Assembly: GCF_005298075.1 (NCBI RefSeq)
Contig: NZ_SZZH01000001.1
Location: 1,798,001 to 1,862,000 of the forward strand
Length of the DNA stretch: 64,000 nt
Direction: 5' to 3'
DNA from: Nakamurella flava
Lineage (GTDB): Bacteria > Actinomycetota > Actinomycetes > Mycobacteriales > Nakamurellaceae
The notes under the pieces were generated by a model that searched no databases, was not told the origin of the DNA, and saw only the letters and a program-made list of their open reading frames with translations. Each line of letters starts with the position of its first letter. Within the stretch, counting starts at the first letter, position 1. Below are positions 61,088 to 64,000 of this stretch, in pieces. The position numbers were made by a program, and so were the translations under genes.

Positions 61088-62007
61088 CGGCGGATCCGCC
61101 CCGGCCCACCGGAGGAGTCCGATCCCGCGAACAGGTCGGTGGCGGGCCGTTCGCCCGCCGGGTAGTCCGGTCCGGCCAGCAGCTGGAAGCTCTCGTGCGG
61201 CAGCAGCGGCTGCACCCGCTTGTTGGAGAGGACGAAGCCGTCCGGGACGCGGGCCGCGACCTCCAGATGGGGGTCGCCGCCGAAGACCGTGACCTGGGTG
61301 GCGTGCGCCCGCAGAGCGGCGGCCCGGGCTGCGGCGGCGTGGGGGCCGACGGGGACGGCGACGTCCACCGCGGCGTCGTCGACGAGGAACCCGAGGTCGT
61401 CGGCCGGCACCCGGGTGAACCCGGCCGGCACGGTGAGGCCGGCCAGGGCGGCGGTGAACGCCTTCCGGGGGCGGGCGACGGCGAGCAGCCGGGCCGACCG
61501 AATGCCGTCGGCGGTCCACTGGGCGAAGGCCGCGGCCGTGACCTCGTGGGTGGCGATGTGGTCGGGATGCCCGTACCCGCCGTCGGCCGCGTAGGTCAGC
61601 ACCACGTCGGGGGCCACCTCGTCCAGGACGCCCAGCAGCGCGGCCACCGCCAGATCGTGGTCGGGGCCACCCGGGCGGGCCCGGACGAAGGCCCGCGGGT
61701 GTGCCGCGGAAGGGGTACCGACCATGCCCGAGTCCCGCCAGGCGCCCACGCCGCCCAGCAGCCGCCAGTCGGCGACCCCGAGCGCGGCCACGGCCGCCCG
61801 CAGTTCTGTGTACCGGTAGCCGCCCAGCTGGTCGGCCCGGTCGGCCACCAGCCCCTGCAGCTCGTGCCCGATGACCTCGCCCTGCTCACCCAGGGTCGCC
61901 GTCACCAGGGTCACCCGCACCCCGGCGGCGACCGCCCCGGCGAGGGTCGCCGCCATGGTCAGCGACTCGTCGTCGGGATGGGCGTGGACGGCGAGCAGGG
62001 CAGGCAT
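61084..62007 (-). CDS. mshB: GlcNAc-Ins deacetylase (mycothiol biosynthesis)
   Basis: A zinc deacetylase of the LmbE/PIG-L family that removes acetyl from GlcNAc-inositol in mycothiol synthesis. The 307-residue protein has the metal motif AVHAHPDDESL (His, Asp, Asp) at the N-terminus and the third ligand in YGHPDHIATHE; GEQGEVIGHELQGL is the conserved specificity region. The ATG at 62007 is seven bases after a TAGGTT -10 box, so the transcript is probably leaderless and starts inside the intergenic gap after the ABC gene. Mycothiol is confined to Actinomycetota, supporting the taxonomic call. Confidence 0.93.
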   Translation of the reverse strand: MPALLAVHAHPDDESLTMAATLAGAVAAGVRVTLVTATLGEQGEVIGHELQGLVADRADQLGGYRYTELRAAVAALGVADWRLLGGVGAWRDSGMVGTPSAAHPRAFVRARPGGPDHDLAVAALLGVLDEVAPDVVLTYAADGGYGHPDHIATHEVTAAAFAQWTADGIRSARLLAVARPRKAFTAALAGLTVPAGFTRVPADDLGFLVDDAAVDVAVPVGPHAAAARAAALRAHATQVTVFGGDPHLEVAARVPDGFVLSNKRVQPLLPHESFQLLAGPDYPAGERPATDLFAGSDSSGGPGRIRR

Positions 62008-62014
62008 GGCCCCG

Positions 62015-62020
62015 AACCTA
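62015..62020 (-). promoter_or_regulatory. -10 box of mshB overlapping the ABC gene stop
   Basis: TAGGTT on the minus strand: its first three bases are the TAG stop codon of the upstream ATPase gene, and the mshB ATG follows seven bases after it. No ribosome binding site. Confidence 0.5.
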
Positions 62021-63175
62021 CTGCGTGGAACCCACCGGGTCGGGGACCGGACCGGTGCCCGCCCCCCGGGCGACGGCCGCGATCTCGGCCTGCGGGTCGT
62101 CCACCGGGAAATGGCAGGCGGCCAGGTGCGGGCCGGCCGTCCCACCGGCGGGGTCGACCAGCGGCGGTTCCTCCCGAGCACAGATGTCCTGCGCCTTCCA
62201 GCAGCGGGTGCGGAAACGGCATCCGGACGGTGGGTTGAGCGGACTGGGCACGTCACCGGTGAGGATGATGCGCTGGCGGCTCCGTTCGAGCCGGGGATCG
62301 GCCTCCGGCGCGGCCGACAGCAGGGCGACGGTGTAGGGGTGCCGGGGGTTGGTGTAGACCTCGTCCTTCGGACCCGTCTCGATGACCTTGCCGAGGTACA
62401 TGACGGCGATCCGGTCCGAGATGTGCCGCACCACCGACAGGTCGTGGGCGATGAAGAAGTAGGCCAGGCCGAGCCGCTCCTGCAGGTCCTCCAGCAGGTT
62501 GACCACCCCGGCCTGCACCGAGACGTCCAGCGCGGAAACCGGTTCGTCCAGGATCAGCACCTCCGGTTCCAGGGCGAGCGCCCGGGCGATGCCGATGCGC
62601 TGGCGCTGCCCGCCGGAGAACTCGTGCGGATACCGGTTGCCGTGCTCGGGCGACAGACCGACGAGCTTGAGCAGCTCCCCGACCCGGGCCAGCCCGGCCG
62701 CGGTCTTCCCGCCCCTGGCACTCTCGGATCCGCCGGCGGTGTCCCACAGGCCGTGGATCTTCAGGGCCTCCCCGATGATGTCGTTGACCGGCATCTTCGG
62801 GTTCAGCGAGGCGAACGGGTCCTGGAAGACGATCTGCAGGTTGCGGCGCACACCGCGCAGTTCGTCGGCGTCCATCGTGGTCAGTTCACGACCCCGCAGC
62901 TTGACCGACCCGGACGTCGGCTTGTGCAGCTGCAGGATGGCCCGGCCGGTGGTCGACTTCCCGCACCCGGATTCGCCGACCACGCCGAGGGTCTCCCCCG
63001 CGTCCAGGTGCAGCGACACCTTCGACACGGCCTGCACCTTGCCGACGGTGCGGCGGACGAAGCCCTTGCCCTTGACCGGGAACTCCATCACCAGGTCGGT
63101 GACCTCGAGCAGCCGTTCACCGCCGGCCGGCCGGCCGGTCGACCCGGAATCGGCGGGCTTGGTCGAATCCGTCAT
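62018..63175 (-). CDS. Oligopeptide ABC transporter ATPase (OppF-like)
   Basis: A 385-residue ATPase of the peptide/nickel ABC group. Walker A is [16 protein letters not shown] (about residue 65), the Q-loop [11 protein letters not shown], the signature [14 protein letters not shown], Walker [12 protein letters not shown] and the switch His in FIAHDLSVV. The C-terminal oligo_HPY domain (about 290-360) has the Cys set [14 protein letters not shown] that in relatives binds an iron-sulfur cluster. It energises uptake of oligopeptides with its partner ATPase; permease and binding-protein genes must lie outside the window. The ATG overlaps the partner's stop (ATGA). Confidence 0.92.
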   Translation of the reverse strand: MTDSTKPADSGSTGRPAGGERLLEVTDLVMEFPVKGKGFVRRTVGKVQAVSKVSLHLDAGETLGVVGESGCGKSTTGRAILQLHKPTSGSVKLRGRELTTMDADELRGVRRNLQIVFQDPFASLNPKMPVNDIIGEALKIHGLWDTAGGSESARGGKTAAGLARVGELLKLVGLSPEHGNRYPHEFSGGQRQRIGIARALALEPEVLILDEPVSALDVSVQAGVVNLLEDLQERLGLAYFFIAHDLSVVRHISDRIAVMYLGKVIETGPKDEVYTNPRHPYTVALLSAAPEADPRLERSRQRIILTGDVPSPLNPPSGCRFRTRCWKAQDICAREEPPLVDPAGGTAGPHLAACHFPVDDPQAEIAAVARGAGTGPVPDPVGSTQ

Positions 63176-64000
63176 GCGATACCCCCTACGGGTGCGCCCG
63201 CCGCCCCGGCCACGGTCTCGGTCCCCGGCCCCTCGCGGAAGAAACGGGTGGGGTCGTCGGTCGCGGCCAGCCGGTCCCAGTGGTGGCAGGCGGCGAGATG
63301 GTCGGGATCGTCGGTCGGAGCCAACGGCGGCTCCTCCTTCGTGCAGATGTCGGTGGCCACCGGGCAGCGGGGCGAGAACGGACAGCCCGGCGGCAACGAG
63401 ATCAACGACGGCGGAGCGCCCTTGATCGGACGGAGCCGACCGGTGTCGCCGGCCGACGGGATGGACCCGAGCAGGCCCGCCGTGTACGGCATCCGGGTGC
63501 GGTAGAAGATCTCGTCGGTCGAGCCGAGCTCCACCGGACGACCGGCGTACATGACCAGGGTGCGGTGGGCCATACCGGCCACCACCCCGAGGTCGTGGGT
63601 GATCAGCACGATGGCCGCGTTGACCGCGTCCTTGACCTCGATGAGCTTCTCGAGGATCTGCGCCTGAACCGTGACGTCCAGAGCGGTGGTCGGCTCGTCG
63701 GCGATGATCACGTCCGGGTTGTTGATCACGGCCATGGCGATCATCGCCCGCTGTCGCATGCCGCCGGAGAACTCGTGCGGGTAGGAGTCGAGCCGCGTCT
63801 TCGGCTGCGGGATGCCGACCAGGGCCAGCATCTCCTCGGCCCGCGCCAGCGCCTGCTTCTTCGGCATCAGTTCGTGGCTGAGAACGGCCTCGGCCAGCTG
63901 GAATCCCACGGTGTAGACCGGGTTCAGGGCGGTCATCGGATCCTGGAAGATCATCGCGATGCGCTTGCCGCGCAGGCCCCGGCGCTGCCGGGCCGACATG
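63172..64000 (-). CDS. Oligopeptide ABC transporter ATPase (OppD-like), 5' end cut off
   Basis: The C-terminal 275 codons of the partner ATPase; the Walker A part lies beyond position 64000. Visible are the Q-loop [12 protein letters not shown], the signature [14 protein letters not shown], Walker [13 protein letters not shown], the switch His in [11 protein letters not shown], and a C-terminal oligo_HPY region with Cys residues ([14 protein letters not shown]). The last approximately 25 residues are Gly/Ala-rich and probably flexible. The true start is outside the window; the in-frame ATG at 63999 is internal. Confidence 0.92.
   Translation of the reverse strand, partial: MSARQRRGLRGKRIAMIFQDPMTALNPVYTVGFQLAEAVLSHELMPKKQALARAEEMLALVGIPQPKTRLDSYPHEFSGGMRQRAMIAMAVINNPDVIIADEPTTALDVTVQAQILEKLIEVKDAVNAAIVLITHDLGVVAGMAHRTLVMYAGRPVELGSTDEIFYRTRMPYTAGLLGSIPSAGDTGRLRPIKGAPPSLISLPPGCPFSPRCPVATDICTKEEPPLAPTDDPDHLAACHHWDRLAATDDPTRFFREGPGTETVAGAAGAPVGGIA

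Overview
The window is GC-rich actinobacterial (Actinomycetota) chromosome with almost no non-coding space. Support for this comes from a BldD master regulator, the mycothiol enzyme MshB, a pyrR-first pyrimidine operon with a transporter-like PH membrane gene before carA, a FdxC/DapC pair, and many genes whose start codon lies 6-8 bases after a TAnnnT -10 box with no ribosome binding site (leaderless mRNAs). The layout would suit Nakamurella or a relative, but the genus is my inference. I saw no tRNA, rRNA, CRISPR, prophage or insertion sequence.

Layout. 0-5.8 kb: a partial DinB-like gene, ahcY, a DUF2243/CtaG-like membrane pair, and an MFS exporter divergent from a LacI regulator. 5.8-15 kb: a translationally coupled nitrogen operon (APC permease, two DUF1989 proteins, urea/guanidine carboxylase, allophanate hydrolase) followed by a TetR regulator. 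It reads equally well as urea or guanidine assimilation; the DUF1989 pair favours guanidine. 15.3-16.6 kb: a broken DUF222/HNH (13E12-type) gene. 16.7-28.2 kb: a ten-gene pyrimidine operon pyrR-pyrB-pyrC-PH-carA-carB-pyrD-pyrF-lipoprotein-nitrilase with a PyrR-type leader. 28.5-35 kb: bldD, a two-component system divergent from a small unknown gene, a secreted repeat protein, an AraC regulator and exporter, and nusB.

35-52 kb: the housekeeping series aroC-aroK-aroB ... pepQ-efp-nusB on the minus strand, interrupted between aroB and pepQ by about 11 kb of accessory genes. These are an OafA-type acyltransferase, a DJ-1/PfpI protein, a three-gene extracytoplasmic flavin-transfer module (FMN-binding lipoprotein, ApbE, RnfD-like/FNR fusion) behind an ECF-like promoter, a glyoxalase-fold protein, and a very large secreted propeller/ASH/triple ricin-lectin protein. 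52-64 kb: diaminopimelate/lysine genes (dapE, dapD, dapC) with a lysozyme-like membrane protein, fdxC, mshB, a MarR-controlled DHA2 exporter, a CHAD protein, and two ATPases of an oligopeptide ABC transporter running off the right edge.

Working together: nearly every multigene unit is joined by ATGA, GTGA or TGATG overlaps, so translational coupling is the rule. The most system-like accessory unit is the flavin-transfer module at 40.3-43.6 kb, in which cytosolic NAD(P)H would reduce a membrane RnfD-like carrier and then a covalently flavinylated lipoprotein outside the cell. All functional statements are from reading the sequence by eye; no database search was run.
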